NCBI GenBank assembly: GCA_018139225.1
Contig: JAGSNX010000001.1
Coordinates: 1,054,001 to 1,118,000, forward strand
Origin: Microvirga sp. SRT01
Lineage (GTDB): Bacteria > Pseudomonadota > Alphaproteobacteria > Sphingomonadales > Sphingomonadaceae
Direction: 5' to 3'
Length of the DNA: 64,000 nucleotides
Of the stretch, positions 35,929 through 44,998 are shown piece after piece. Under the pieces are notes generated by a model that did not search any database, was not told the origin of the DNA, and saw only the letters and a program-made list of their open reading frames with translations. How positions within the stretch are numbered: the first letter of the stretch is position 1; each line of letters begins with the position of its first letter. Made by a program: the position numbers and the translations under genes.

Positions 35929-36966
35929 TCAGGCGGCGAGCGGCACAAGAGCCGGGGCGGCCGTGCGAATGGGAGCCAAGGCCGCGACGAACTGGCGCGC
36001 GCTGGCCGCCCAGCTGAACCGCCCTGCATAGGCGGCGCAGGTCACGCGGTCGCGGGTCAGCGCGGCGGCGATCGCGGCGTCCAGATTCTCGTCCATCGAA
36101 CCGACGCGGTCGTCCAGCACGTCCATCGGCCCCGCCACCGGGTAAGCGGCGACCGGCGTGCCGCACGCCAGCGCCTCGACCATCACCAGCCCGAACGTGT
36201 CCGTCCGGCTGGGGAAAACCAGCACGTCGGCGCTGCGATACGCCGCGGCCAATTCCGCCCCAGTCCGGGAGCCGAGGAACAGGGTACCCGGAAACTCGCG
36301 CTCCAGCTTCGCACGCGCCGGACCGTCTCCGACCACGACCTTGGTGCCGCGATGGCCGCAAGCGAGGAAGGCGGGCAGGTTCTTCTCGACGGCCACGCGA
36401 CCGACATACAGCAGCACCGGTCCGGCCAGACCGGTCATCGCCGGATCGCGCGCCCCGTCGCTGCCGAAGGTCGCGAAGTCGACGCCGCGACCCCATGCCC
36501 GCACCCGGTCGATCCCGCGATCGACCAGCGTCGCCTCCACCGTCGGCGTCGACGCCAGCACGGCGTGCGACGCGCCGTGGAACCACCGGATGTAGCGCCA
36601 CATCCAGGATGGATCGACGCCGGTCCGCGCGGCGACGTAGTCCGGAAACTGCGTGTGAAAGGCGGTGGTGAAGGACAGGTCGCCCGCCACGCACCACGCG
36701 CGGGCGGCGATGCCGAGCGGGCCTTCCGTAGCGATATGAATCGCGTCCGGTGCAAACTCGCCCAGCAGGCGACCGACCGTCTTCTTCCCCGCCAGCGCGA
36801 GCCGGATGTCGGGATAGGTGGGGCACGGGAAGTTGCGGAACCGATCAGGGGAGACGACCATCACCTCATGTCCTGTCGCGGCGAGTTCGCGCGTCAATGC
36901 CTCCAGCGTGCGGACGACGCCGTTGACCTGCGGGCTCCAGGCGTCGGTGACGATGGCGATGCGCAT
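35929..36966 (-). CDS. GT4 glycosyltransferase, Agt-like (glycolipid synthesis)
   Basis: A 345-residue GT-B glycosyltransferase: MRIAIVTDAWSPQVNGVVRT at the N-terminus, VVVGDGPARAKLE in the C-domain and the GT4 E-x7-E region in SRTDTFGLVMVEALACG. Agt enzymes transfer glucose or glucuronate from UDP-sugar to diacylglycerol, making phosphorus-free glycolipids under phosphate starvation. I infer this role from the adjacent PlcP-like phosphoesterase and the Pho-box-like array. Start: ATG 36966 has AGGA 8 bases upstream; ATG 36981 would overlap the phosphoesterase stop in an ATGA. Either way the two genes are coupled. A mannosyltransferase of another pathway remains possible. Confidence 0.85.
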   Translation of the reverse strand: MRIAIVTDAWSPQVNGVVRTLEALTRELAATGHEVMVVSPDRFRNFPCPTYPDIRLALAGKKTVGRLLGEFAPDAIHIATEGPLGIAARAWCVAGDLSFTTAFHTQFPDYVAARTGVDPSWMWRYIRWFHGASHAVLASTPTVEATLVDRGIDRVRAWGRGVDFATFGSDGARDPAMTGLAGPVLLYVGRVAVEKNLPAFLACGHRGTKVVVGDGPARAKLEREFPGTLFLGSRTGAELAAAYRSADVLVFPSRTDTFGLVMVEALACGTPVAAYPVAGPMDVLDDRVGSMDENLDAAIAAALTRDRVTCAAYAGRFSWAASARQFVAALAPIRTAAPALVPLAA

Positions 36967-36977
36967 CCCGGTGTTCC

Positions 36978-37847
36978 TCATGCTGCTGCGGCCAGTGTGA
37001 CGATCGTCGCGGTCCGCGCGCGGTCGGCCATCTCGTCGGCCCAGCGCAGGATTTCCATCGTGCCGTCGACATGCTCGACCAGCGCGGTGCAGCTCTCGAC
37101 CCAATCGCCGTCATTGTAATAGGCGACGCCCTCGATCTCCCGCTGCTCGGCGGTGTGGATGTGGCCGCACACGACCCCGTCGACGCCGCGCGTGCCCGCC
37201 GCGTGCGCCACGACCTCCTCGAAGTCGGAGATGAAGGCGACGGCGTTCTTCACCTTCGCCTTGGCATGCTGCGACAGCGACCAATAGGGCATGCCCAGCC
37301 CTCGGCGGGCGAGATTGAACCAGCGGTTCACGCCCATCAGCACGGTGTAGGCGGCATCGCCGACATGCGCGAGCCAGCGATGTGCCAGCGTGATCGCGTC
37401 GAACTCGTCGCCGTGCAGCACGAGCAGGCGGCGACCGTCCGCGGTGACGTGGATCGCCTGACGCCGGATTGCGATGCCGCCGAAGTCGAGGCCGGTGAAC
37501 TGGCGGAACACTTCGTCGTGATTGCCGGGGATGTACGTCACTTTCGTGCCGCGCTTCGCCCGCTTGAGTAGCCGCCAGACCACGTCGTTGTGCGCGGCGG
37601 GCCAGAAGAACCTCTTCTTCAGCCGCCATCCGTCGATCATGTCGCCGACCAGGAACAGATGCTCGCTGTCGACATGATCGAGGAAGTCGATGAGCATCCC
37701 CGCGTTGCAACCACGCGTGCCGAGGTGCACGTCGCTGATCCAGATCGTCCGATAGCGCCGCCGCTCCACGACACGCTCGGGCACGCTGGGGCGCGAATTG
37801 GCGAAATCGGTCAGATCGGTGATGTCTGCCAAGGTCGCGACGGTCAT
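36978..37847 (-). CDS. Metallophosphoesterase, PlcP-like phospholipase (LpxH superfamily)
   Basis: A 289-residue calcineurin-like phosphoesterase with all metal-binding motifs: ISDVHLG (Asp 39, His 41), LVGDMIDGW (Asp 69), IPGNHDE (Asn 109, His 110), a VLHGDEFD motif and CGHIHTAE. Automatic annotation often calls this family UDP-2,3-diacylglucosamine diphosphatase. But PlcP of Sinorhizobium, which degrades phosphatidylcholine to diacylglycerol when phosphate is short, belongs to the same group and is paired with Agt as here. ATG 37847 has GGGAGG upstream; the frame is open further up but the extension is not family-like. LpxH remains the main alternative. Confidence 0.87.
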   Translation of the reverse strand: MTVATLADITDLTDFANSRPSVPERVVERRRYRTIWISDVHLGTRGCNAGMLIDFLDHVDSEHLFLVGDMIDGWRLKKRFFWPAAHNDVVWRLLKRAKRGTKVTYIPGNHDEVFRQFTGLDFGGIAIRRQAIHVTADGRRLLVLHGDEFDAITLAHRWLAHVGDAAYTVLMGVNRWFNLARRGLGMPYWSLSQHAKAKVKNAVAFISDFEEVVAHAAGTRGVDGVVCGHIHTAEQREIEGVAYYNDGDWVESCTALVEHVDGTMEILRWADEMADRARTATIVTLAAAA

Positions 37848-37888
37848 GGCGTGCCTCCCGGTGTCCCTCCGGATGCGATAGTCCAGGG

Positions 37889-37941
37889 ATGTGACGGGGG
37901 CGTTCCGGCGGCGTGACGATCGCGCGACGGCGATGTGACGG
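37889..37941 (-). promoter_or_regulatory. Pho-box-like array upstream of the PlcP-like gene
   Basis: On the minus strand 7-mers recur every 11 bp: CCGTCAC (37935-37941), CCGTCGC (37924-37930), TCGTCAC (37913-37919), a weak unit CCGGAAC (37902-37908) and CCGTCAC (37891-37897). Eleven-bp spacing of a TGTCAT-like 7-mer is how PhoB boxes are built. Ten bases after the last unit stands TATCGC (37880-37875), a poor but correctly placed -10. The start codon is 43 bases from the array. The match to CTGTCAT is 5 of 7 in the best units, so this is a strong pattern but not a proven site. Confidence 0.6.
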
Positions 37942-37969
37942 AACCGCGTCGGTTTGCGCACGATCCGGA

Positions 37970-38015
37970 TCGAAGTGGAGGAAGTGGAGGCGTCGGACGG
38001 GGTCCTCCACTTCGA
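37970..38015. repeat. 13-bp inverted repeat overlapping a dispersed 26-bp repeat
   Basis: TCGAAGTGGAGGA (37970-37982) and TCCTCCACTTCGA (38003-38015) are exact reverse complements. The left half includes a tandem GAAGTGGAG. Bases 37971-37996 are identical to 56529-56554 inside a coding region. It lies upstream of the Pho-like array. Confidence 0.7.
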
Positions 38016-38322
38016 CGTCGAGAGTGGTGTTCCGAGCGTCGATGACAGAGTGGCAATGCGGTTTGGCATGGCACGACGATCTCATGTCCGGGGCGTGTAG
38101 GACAGCGGGCCTCGGGCGGGTTGACCGATGAGCTTTGCCGATCGGGCATTTGAGCCCCTGTCGCGTCATGCCGACGAACTTCGGGATGATGATGGAGTGG
38201 GTAACTTCCTCGGGGCCGCGGGCGCGTAAGGTGCGACGGGGCGTTCAGGACCAGCGAGTTGCATCGACGCGTCAACATCGCCATCGTTTGGTGACGACAA
38301 TCGTGCCTTCAAGGAGCCCGAC
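38016..38322. other. Intergenic stretch before vapB, no gene seen
   Basis: About 300 bp between the PlcP-like promoter region and vapB. No open frame in it has a ribosome site or family-like product. The vapB promoter should lie at its right end; I see no clear -35/-10 pair. Confidence 0.5.
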
Positions 38323-38523
38323 ATGCGAACCACCCTCGCGCTCGATGACGCGTTGCTTGCCCGCGCTCAGGATTTGACGGGACTGCGTGAGAAGTCATCG
38401 CTGGTTCGGGAAGCGCTCAGGGCGTTGATCGAGCGGGAAAGCGCCCGGAGGCTTGCGCTGCTCGGCGGCAGCGACCCTGATGCGACAGCAGCACCGCGCC
38501 GCAGGCCTATCGATCCGACATGA
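38323..38523 (+). CDS. vapB: VapB-type antitoxin
   Basis: A 66-residue ribbon-helix-helix protein: MRTTLALDDALLARAQDLTG forms the DNA-binding strand and first helix, and KSSLVREALRALIERESARR the second helix. The Ala/Pro/Arg-rich C-terminus would wrap the toxin. In the type II system it neutralises VapC and represses its own promoter. AAGGAG lies 6 bases before the ATG. The stop overlaps the vapC start in an ATGA (38520-38523), the standard arrangement with the antitoxin first. Confidence 0.9.
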   Translation: MRTTLALDDALLARAQDLTGLREKSSLVREALRALIERESARRLALLGGSDPDATAAPRRRPIDPT

Positions 38524-38888
38524 TCCTCGTCGACACTTCGATCTGGATCGACCATCTCCGGTCGAACCAAAAGCCATTGGTCGAGGCGTTGCGGACAGGA
38601 TTGGTCCTCTGCCACCCCTTTGTCATCGGTGAACTGGCATTGGGCAGCCTTCGGGACCGCGCAATGGTGCTCGCCATGCTTAGCGAACTGCCGCAGGCAG
38701 CTGTCGCCGGGACGGAAGAGGTTCTGATCTTCCTCGAACACCATCATCTGTTCGGTCTCGGCATCGGCTATATCGATGCTCACCTTCTGGCGTCGATCCG
38801 GCTCACTCCCAACTGTCAGCTATGGACGCGGGACAGACGCCTCGGCGATGCTGCGGACAGGCTGGAACTTCGTTGGCATTCAGGCTGA
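38520..38888 (+). CDS. vapC: VapC PIN-domain ribonuclease toxin
   Basis: A 122-residue PIN-domain protein. The metal-binding acidic residues are all present: Asp 5 in ILVDTSIWID, Glu 38 in VIGELALGSL, Asp 86 in GYIDAHLL and Asp 105 in LWTRDRRLGD. It therefore looks catalytically intact. VapC toxins cut tRNA or rRNA when the antitoxin is lost; the target here is unknown. It overlaps vapB by 4 bp and ends just before the convergent quinone-oxidoreductase gene, with a 3-bp gap. Confidence 0.93.
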   Translation: MILVDTSIWIDHLRSNQKPLVEALRTGLVLCHPFVIGELALGSLRDRAMVLAMLSELPQAAVAGTEEVLIFLEHHHLFGLGIGYIDAHLLASIRLTPNCQLWTRDRRLGDAADRLELRWHSG

Positions 38889-38891
38889 AGG

Positions 38892-39893
38892 CTATTCCAC
38901 CGTCAGCACGATCTTGCCGACGTGGTCGCCCGCTTCCATCCGGCGGTGGGCGTCGGCGGCGTCTGCGAGGCGGAAGACGCGGTCGATGACGGGTTTGAGG
39001 TTGCCGGCCTCGACATGGGGCCAGACGGTGCGGGTGAGTTCGTCGGCGACCAGCGACTTGAACGCGGCGTCGCGAGCCCGCAGCGTCGAGCCGGTGAGGG
39101 TCAGGCGGCGGCGCATGATGTCGAACAGGGGCACCGTCGCCGATGCGCCGCGCTGGACCGCGATCGAGACGTGGCGGCCGTCCTCCGCCAGGCATTGCAG
39201 GTTGCGGGGAACATAGTCGCCGCCGACCATGTCCAGCACGGCCTGCACCCCCTGCCCGTCGGTGATATCCTTCACGCGCTCCACGAAATCGTCCTGCGAA
39301 TAGTCGATCGCATGCGCCGCGCCGAGGTTGAGCGCGGCCCGGCATTTGGCGGCGCTGCCGCAGGTGACGATGACGGTAAGACCGAACAGCTTCCCGAGCA
39401 GGATCGCCATCGTGCCGATGCCGCTGGTGCCGCCGTGGACGAGGACGCTGTCCCCCTCCGTCGCGTAGGCCCGCTCGAACAGGTTGGTCCACACGGTGAA
39501 CAGCGTCTCCGGCAAAGCCGCCGCTTCGATCATCGACAGTGCCGGCGGCACCGGCAGGCACTGGCCGAAGGGCGCGACGGCGTATTCCGCATAGGCGCCC
39601 CCGGCGACGAGCGCGCAGACGGGCTGGCCGATCTGCGCCGCATCGACACCCTCGCCCACCGCCGCGATCGTGCCGGACAGTTCGAGACCGAGGATGCCGG
39701 GCGCGCCGGGGGGCGGCGGGTATTTGCCCTGCCGCTGCATGACGTCGGGGCGATTGACGCCGGTGGCGGCGACGCGGACCAGCACCTCGCCGGGGCCGGG
39801 CACCGGCACCGGACGCTGGACCGGGGCCAGCACCTCCGGCCCGCCGGGCTGGTCCGGATCGATCGCGGTCATCGTCGCAGGGATCGAGTCCAT
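38892..39893 (-). CDS. NAD(P)H quinone oxidoreductase (zinc-free MDR family, PIG3-like)
   Basis: A 333-residue medium-chain dehydrogenase without the zinc ligands. Features: ATGVNRPDVMQRQGKYPPPP and PGILGLELSGTI (PIG3/QOR-type N-domain), VHGGTSGIGTMAILL (NADPH-binding loop, near 147-160) and the C-terminal HRRMEAGDHVGKIVL. It reduces quinones by one or two electrons, helping against oxidative or electrophile stress. ATG 39893 is used; an internal ATG at 39872 is possible. It stands alone, back to back with the DUF1192 gene and tail to tail with vapC. Confidence 0.92.
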   Translation of the reverse strand: MDSIPATMTAIDPDQPGGPEVLAPVQRPVPVPGPGEVLVRVAATGVNRPDVMQRQGKYPPPPGAPGILGLELSGTIAAVGEGVDAAQIGQPVCALVAGGAYAEYAVAPFGQCLPVPPALSMIEAAALPETLFTVWTNLFERAYATEGDSVLVHGGTSGIGTMAILLGKLFGLTVIVTCGSAAKCRAALNLGAAHAIDYSQDDFVERVKDITDGQGVQAVLDMVGGDYVPRNLQCLAEDGRHVSIAVQRGASATVPLFDIMRRRLTLTGSTLRARDAAFKSLVADELTRTVWPHVEAGNLKPVIDRVFRLADAADAHRRMEAGDHVGKIVLTVE

Positions 39894-39985
39894 CGGTTCG
39901 CCTTAAACGGGAGGTGGTCGTCGGTCGGGCTTATTGACAACGTGTCCGCGCGGGTCAACGTTCTGGGTTCAGGAGCCGGAACACC

Positions 39986-40180
39986 GTGGACATCGACGAC
40001 GCCCCCTCCCGCCGCAACGACCTTCTCGACCAGCTGGTGCGCGAGGATCTGGACCCGTTGTCGGTGACCGAACTGGAATCGCGGATCACGGTGCTGGAGG
40101 GTGAAATCGCCCGCGTCCGGCGCAAGCACGAATACGCCGTTAACCATCGGGCAAGCGCCGACGCGCTATTCCGGCGGTGA
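39986..40180 (+). CDS. Small DUF1192 protein
   Basis: A 64-residue protein with the DUF1192 pattern: DLLDQLVREDLDPLSVTELE followed by a heptad-like helix RITVLEGEIARVRRKHEYA. It is expected to be a cytosolic short coiled coil. The start is GTG at 39986 with AGGAG about 10 bases upstream. The family is widespread in alphaproteobacteria and of unknown function. It precedes clpA by about 110 bp. Confidence 0.85.
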   Translation: MDIDDAPSRRNDLLDQLVREDLDPLSVTELESRITVLEGEIARVRRKHEYAVNHRASADALFRR

Positions 40181-40288
40181 GCGTCGCGGCGCGCGCCCGA
40201 TTGGGAAGGCCGCGCCGCTTGATGATGGGCGTCACCGTTCCGACATACACGGAAAGGGCTCGTCATCGGGCCCGACTGGAGTAGCAAC

Positions 40289-42607
40289 ATGCCGTCATTC
40301 GCCCCCGCGCTGGAAACCACGCTGCACAAGGCGCTGGAGGCCGCGTCCTCGCGCCGCCACGAATATGCAACGCTGGAACACCTGCTGCTTGCGCTGATCG
40401 ACGATGAGCACGCATCCAAGGTGATGACGGCGTGCCATGTCGATCTGGGTGAGCTGAAGACCACGGTCGCGCATTACCTCGACACCGAACTGGATGCGCT
40501 GAAAGTCGATGCGCAGACCGATCCGTCCCCCACCAGCGGGTTCCAGCGCGTCGTTCAGCGCGCGATCCTGCACGTGCAGTCGTCGGGCCGCGACGAGGTG
40601 ACCGGCGCGAACGTGCTGGTCGCGCTGTTCAGCGAGCGCGAAAGCTACGCGGTGTATTTCCTGCAACAGCAGGACATGAGCCGGCTGGATGCGGTCAGCT
40701 TCATCAGCCACGGCGTCGGCAAGGGCGGCGCGGCCGAGGCGACCCCGCCCAAGGGTGCGGCCGAGGACGAGAAGCCGCAAAAGGGACAGGAGAAGGGCAA
40801 GACGGAAAGCGCGCTGAAGCAATTCACCGTCGACCTCAACGAGAAGGCGAAGATCGGCAAGGTCGATCCGCTGATCGGTCGCGGCCCGGAAGTGGATCGC
40901 ACGATCCAGATCCTGTGCCGCCGGTCGAAGAACAACCCGCTCTATGTCGGCGATCCCGGCGTCGGCAAGACGGCGATCGCCGAGGGGCTGGCGCGGAAGA
41001 TCGTCGAGGGCGACGTGCCCGACGTGCTGCGCGAGGCGGTCATCTACTCGCTCGACATGGGCGCGTTGCTGGCCGGCACGCGCTATCGCGGCGATTTCGA
41101 GGAGCGGCTGAAGGCGGTCGTCAACGAGCTGGAAAAGCTGCCGCACGCGGTGCTGTTCATCGACGAGATCCACACTGTCATCGGCGCGGGCGCAACCAGC
41201 GGCGGCGCAATGGACGCGTCGAACCTGCTGAAGCCGGCTCTGTCGGGCGGTTCGATCCGGTGCATCGGGTCGACGACCTACAAGGAGTTCCGCAACCACT
41301 TCGAAAAGGACCGTGCGCTGTTGCGGCGGTTCCAGAAGATCGACGTGAACGAGCCGACGATCGAGGATACGATCAAGATCCTGGCGGGGCTGCGCTCAGC
41401 ATTCGAGGAGCATCATTCGGTCAAGTACACGCCGGATGCGATCAAGTCGGCGGTCGAGCTTTCGGCGCGCTACATCAACGACCGCAAGCTGCCGGATAAG
41501 GCGATCGACGTGATCGACGAGGTCGGCGCGATGCAGATGCTGGTGCCCGCCGCCAAGCGGAAGAAGACGATCACGCCGAAGGAGATAGAGGCCGTCATCG
41601 CGACGATGGCGCGTATCCCGCCGAAGAGCGTCAGCACCGACGACAAGATGGCGCTGGCGACGCTGGAGACCGACCTGAAGCGGGTGGTGTTCGGGCAGAA
41701 CAGCGCGATCGAGAAGCTGGCGTCGGCGATCAAGCTGTCGCGGGCGGGGCTGCGCGATCCGGAAAAGCCGATCGGCAACTATCTGTTCACCGGCCCGACC
41801 GGCGTCGGCAAGACGGAGGTCGCCAAGCAGCTGTCGGCGATCATGGGCATCCCGCTCCAGCGGTTCGACATGTCCGAATATATGGAGCGTCACTCGGTCA
41901 GCCGGCTGATCGGTGCGCCCCCGGGCTATGTCGGGTTCGATCAGGGCGGTCTGCTGACCGATGCGGTCGACCAGAATCCGCATTGCGTGCTGCTGCTGGA
42001 CGAGATCGAGAAGGCGCATCCCGACCTGTTCAACATCCTGTTGCAGGTGATGGATAACGGTCGCCTGACCGACCAGCACGGCAAGACGGTCGATTTCCGC
42101 AACGTCATCCTGATCATGACGACGAATGCGGGCGCGTCCGACATGGCGCGCGAGACGGTCGGCTTCGGTAACCTGACCCGCGAGGGCGAGGATGAGCAGG
42201 CGGTACAGAAGATGTTCACGCCGGAATTCCGCAACCGGCTGGATGCGATCGTGCCGTTCGGATACCTGCCGACCGAAGTGGTCGCGCGGGTGGTCGACAA
42301 GTTCATCCTGCAGCTGGAATTGCAGCTGGCGGACCGCAACGTCCACATCAACCTGGACGACGCGGCGAAGAGCTGGCTGACCGAAAAGGGCTATGACAAG
42401 CTGTACGGCGCACGGCCGATGGGCCGCCTGATCCAGGAAAAGATCAAGCAGCCGCTGGCCGAGGAACTGCTGTTCGGGAAGCTGGTCCACGGCGGCGAGG
42501 TGACGGTGCGAATGAAGGACGGCGCGCTGTCGTTCGGCATCGAACCCGCAGCGCCGAAGAAGCCACGCAAGAAGGGCGGCAAGCCTGCGCCGGTCGAGGC
42601 GGAGTAG
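40289..42607 (+). CDS. clpA: ATP-dependent Clp protease ATP-binding subunit ClpA
   Basis: AAA+ unfoldase feeding proteins to ClpP. The 772-residue product has the ClpN repeat domain ([18 protein letters not shown]), a charged linker rich in Lys/Glu/Gly near 145-175 and D1 with Walker A GDPGVGKT at 221-228 and Walker [11 protein letters not shown]2 has Walker A GPTGVGKT near 502 and Walker [14 protein letters not shown]. The lack of a long coiled-coil middle domain separates it from ClpB. The ATG follows GGAGTAGCAAC. No clpS is upstream in the window. A strong terminator follows at 42633. Confidence 0.96.
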   Translation: MPSFAPALETTLHKALEAASSRRHEYATLEHLLLALIDDEHASKVMTACHVDLGELKTTVAHYLDTELDALKVDAQTDPSPTSGFQRVVQRAILHVQSSGRDEVTGANVLVALFSERESYAVYFLQQQDMSRLDAVSFISHGVGKGGAAEATPPKGAAEDEKPQKGQEKGKTESALKQFTVDLNEKAKIGKVDPLIGRGPEVDRTIQILCRRSKNNPLYVGDPGVGKTAIAEGLARKIVEGDVPDVLREAVIYSLDMGALLAGTRYRGDFEERLKAVVNELEKLPHAVLFIDEIHTVIGAGATSGGAMDASNLLKPALSGGSIRCIGSTTYKEFRNHFEKDRALLRRFQKIDVNEPTIEDTIKILAGLRSAFEEHHSVKYTPDAIKSAVELSARYINDRKLPDKAIDVIDEVGAMQMLVPAAKRKKTITPKEIEAVIATMARIPPKSVSTDDKMALATLETDLKRVVFGQNSAIEKLASAIKLSRAGLRDPEKPIGNYLFTGPTGVGKTEVAKQLSAIMGIPLQRFDMSEYMERHSVSRLIGAPPGYVGFDQGGLLTDAVDQNPHCVLLLDEIEKAHPDLFNILLQVMDNGRLTDQHGKTVDFRNVILIMTTNAGASDMARETVGFGNLTREGEDEQAVQKMFTPEFRNRLDAIVPFGYLPTEVVARVVDKFILQLELQLADRNVHINLDDAAKSWLTEKGYDKLYGARPMGRLIQEKIKQPLAEELLFGKLVHGGEVTVRMKDGALSFGIEPAAPKKPRKKGGKPAPVEAE

Positions 42608-42632
42608 GCTTCGCACTGGATGAAATGAATTG

Positions 42633-42671
42633 GGGCGGTGGCGCGAAGGTGCCGCCGCCCTTTTCGTTTTT
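42633..42671 (+). terminator. Rho-independent terminator of clpA
   Basis: GGGCGGTGGC (42633-42642) pairs with GCCGCCGCCC (42651-42660), with one G-T pair and an 8-base loop, followed by TTTTCGTTTTT. It starts 25 bp after the clpA stop. The remaining 250 bp or so to the next gene hold no gene that I can support. Confidence 0.9.
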
Positions 42672-42927
42672 CGATCGGGGTGCGTTCAGCCCTGTGACTG
42701 CGGGCACGTCAAAGTGCTGCCGACACTCCGTTCAGGCGGCGAGCGTGAATTTGTCTCCGGGACCTCCGCACCCCGGCGCGGTTCCTGCACTCGTTCGCAA
42801 TCGAAGCGCAGTCACCTACCGCGCCTGGCTCGTCGCGCGTACGTACCGCCGATCGGAAGGAGCGCAGTCGAAGATGGTATCTGCGGCGTTAACCTTTCGT
42901 TGAAGGCGGTGGCGTAACGATCGGGGC

Positions 42928-44607
42928 ATGATCGAGCGGGTGGTGCGACAGTGGTGGATGGCTTTGGTCATGCTGCTCGTCGCGTGGGTGCCCTCCCCCG
43001 CCGCCGCGTCGATGGGCACGCCGCTGGACGTGTGCGTCGTCCGCGCCGCGCCCGGCATGACCGCCGCCGCGCTGTTCGCCGGACCGGAGCGGTTCGACTG
43101 CACCTCGCCGCAGCGGGCGTTCGGCGGCGGCGATTTCTGGGTTCTGTCGCAGCCGCTGCCGAAGGTCGCCAGTCACGGTCCGCTGACGATCCGCACCGGC
43201 AGCGTGTGGCAGAACCGGGTGATGCTCCACATCCTGTTCGCCGATGGCACGATCCGGCAGGCGGGTTATACCAGCCGGACCACCGGCGAGCGGCTGATGC
43301 TGGGGGCGATGATCGCCCAAACGCTGCCGCACCATGACGCCGCCGCGGTGCGGCTGCTCTGGCATGTCGAGGGGGCTGCGAACATCCGCGGGATCGTGCG
43401 CCAACCGATGCTGGCGACGCATGGCGAGAACGCGGACTCCGAAGTGTCGCTGGCGGCACTGTACGGCGCGTTCGGCGGCATGGTGCTCGCCCTGGTCGTG
43501 TATAATCTGGCGCTGTGGCGCGCGTTGCGGCAGGCGTTCCAGCCCGCCTATTGCCTGCTCCTGCTGTGCCTGCTGCTATACGCCCTCAGTTCGTCGGGTG
43601 CGCTAGGGCAATGGTATCCCGGTCTGGACAACAACGATCGCATCCGGATCAGCGGTCTGGCGCTGGCCGGATCGGCGACGAGCGTGATGTTCTTCGCCCG
43701 GCTGTTCTTCGAGCCGCGCGTGTTCGCGGGCTGGCTGGGCCCGGCCACGACCGCGGGGATGATCGCGACGATGGCGAGCGCGACGGCGTTTGCGGTGCTG
43801 GCGCCGTGGCAGATCCACGTGCTCGACGTGTTCATGATGGGATCGATCGCGGTGCTGATCGTGCTCGTGCCCATCATTCTGTTCAGCGCGTGGCGGCAGC
43901 GGTCCAATTTCCTGTGGATGTTCGCGATCGCCTGGGGCGTGCCGATCGCGGCGGCCGGGATGCGGATCACCGGCGCCTATGGCTGGACGGCGGACAATTT
44001 CTGGGTCGACAATTCCACGTTGATGGCGATGGCGGTGGAGGCGATCATGTCCAGCATCGGCATCGCCTATCGCATCCACCTGCTGGCGAAGGAGCGCGAC
44101 GAGGCTCGCGTACAGGAGATAGCGGCGCGATTGCTGGCGGACAGCGATCCGCTGACCGGATTGCTCAACCGCCGGTCGTTCCTGTCGCAGGCGATCGGGC
44201 GGGAGGGGCCGCAGACGCTGCTGATTGCCGATCTCGATCACTTCAAGGCGGTGAACGAGACGATCGGCCATGACGGCGGCGACGAGGTCCTGCGCGCCTT
44301 CGCCAAGGCGCTCCGGACGGTCGTGCCGAACAGCGCGCTGGTCGCGCGCATCGGCGGCGAGGAGTTCGCGGTGATCGTCGACGCGAGCATCGGACTAGCA
44401 GCGTCGCGGGTGCTCGACTCGCTGCGAGGCATCCGCATGCCGTACGACATGGCCGTCACCGCCAGCATCGGCACCTGCACCGGACCGCTGGCGAAGGAGA
44501 CCGACTGGAAGGCGCTTTACCGTTGCGCCGACCGCGCGCTGTACGAGGCGAAGGCGGCGGGCCGCGACCGGGCAAGAGATGCGGGGGCGCTGTCGGCGGC
44601 GGCATGA
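42928..44607 (+). CDS. Membrane diguanylate cyclase with 7TMR-DISM sensor
   Basis: A 559-residue protein in three parts. A signal peptide (WWMALVMLLVAWVPSPAAA) leads into an extracytoplasmic 7TMR-DISM-like beta domain to about residue 165. Then come about seven transmembrane helices (near 172-375), and finally a GGDEF domain with the active-site motif GGEEF at 476-480. It would make cyclic di-GMP in response to an envelope or periplasmic signal. GGEEF is a catalytically competent variant. The allosteric RxxD I-site, expected nine residues before GGEEF, is not conserved (PNSA here). Single gene between the clpA terminator and xseB. Confidence 0.92.
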   Translation: MIERVVRQWWMALVMLLVAWVPSPAAASMGTPLDVCVVRAAPGMTAAALFAGPERFDCTSPQRAFGGGDFWVLSQPLPKVASHGPLTIRTGSVWQNRVMLHILFADGTIRQAGYTSRTTGERLMLGAMIAQTLPHHDAAAVRLLWHVEGAANIRGIVRQPMLATHGENADSEVSLAALYGAFGGMVLALVVYNLALWRALRQAFQPAYCLLLLCLLLYALSSSGALGQWYPGLDNNDRIRISGLALAGSATSVMFFARLFFEPRVFAGWLGPATTAGMIATMASATAFAVLAPWQIHVLDVFMMGSIAVLIVLVPIILFSAWRQRSNFLWMFAIAWGVPIAAAGMRITGAYGWTADNFWVDNSTLMAMAVEAIMSSIGIAYRIHLLAKERDEARVQEIAARLLADSDPLTGLLNRRSFLSQAIGREGPQTLLIADLDHFKAVNETIGHDGGDEVLRAFAKALRTVVPNSALVARIGGEEFAVIVDASIGLAASRVLDSLRGIRMPYDMAVTASIGTCTGPLAKETDWKALYRCADRALYEAKAAGRDRARDAGALSAAA

Positions 44608-44708
44608 GCTACCGAGATCGACGGCGGTGGCCATCGTCGGGGTAAGACAGCTTGCGGGAGACGGGGCAGCGCCTTGCCTCCCCATCGCCCGTGTCGCATA
44701 GCGGCGCG

Positions 44709-44996
44709 ATGGATAGCACGCCCTCCACCCCACCGGACACCACTGCGAAGACCGCCAGCGAGGCCCCGATCGACGACCTGTCGTTCGAGGCAGCATTGAA
44801 GGAACTGGAGCGGATCGTCGGGCGGCTGGAGAGCGGCGATGCGACGCTGGACGAGTCGATCCGCCTGTACGAGCGCGGCGACCGGCTGCGCGCGCGCTGT
44901 GCGGAGCGGCTGGATGCGGCGCAGGCGCGGATCGAGGCGATCCGGCTCGACGCCTCGGGCAATCCCGCCGGCACCCGCCCGTTCGCGGCGGGCTGA
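44709..44996 (+). CDS. xseB: Exodeoxyribonuclease VII small subunit
   Basis: A 95-residue product with the conserved core LSFEAALKELERIVGRLESG then LDESIRLYERGDRLRARCAE, the helical hairpin that binds XseA. ExoVII degrades single-stranded DNA in repair. ATG 44709 (MDSTPSTPP) is chosen over an in-frame codon at 44652 because the core then sits as in known XseB. It is 2 bp before ispA, the classic xseB-ispA order in proteobacteria. XseA is not in the window. Confidence 0.93.
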   Translation: MDSTPSTPPDTTAKTASEAPIDDLSFEAALKELERIVGRLESGDATLDESIRLYERGDRLRARCAERLDAAQARIEAIRLDASGNPAGTRPFAAG

Positions 44997-44998
44997 GC

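Noticed and set aside
34495..37119. 874-codon plus-strand open frame
   Set aside because: It runs antisense through four recognised genes and their terminator; low-complexity Arg/Ala/His text.
42889..42903. CtrA-like site TTAA-N7-TTGA upstream of the GGDEF gene
   Set aside because: One mismatch in the second half-site and no second supporting motif; such matches are frequent by chance.
42625..42927. Small plus-strand frames after clpA
   Set aside because: They begin in the clpA terminator stem and have no family-like product.
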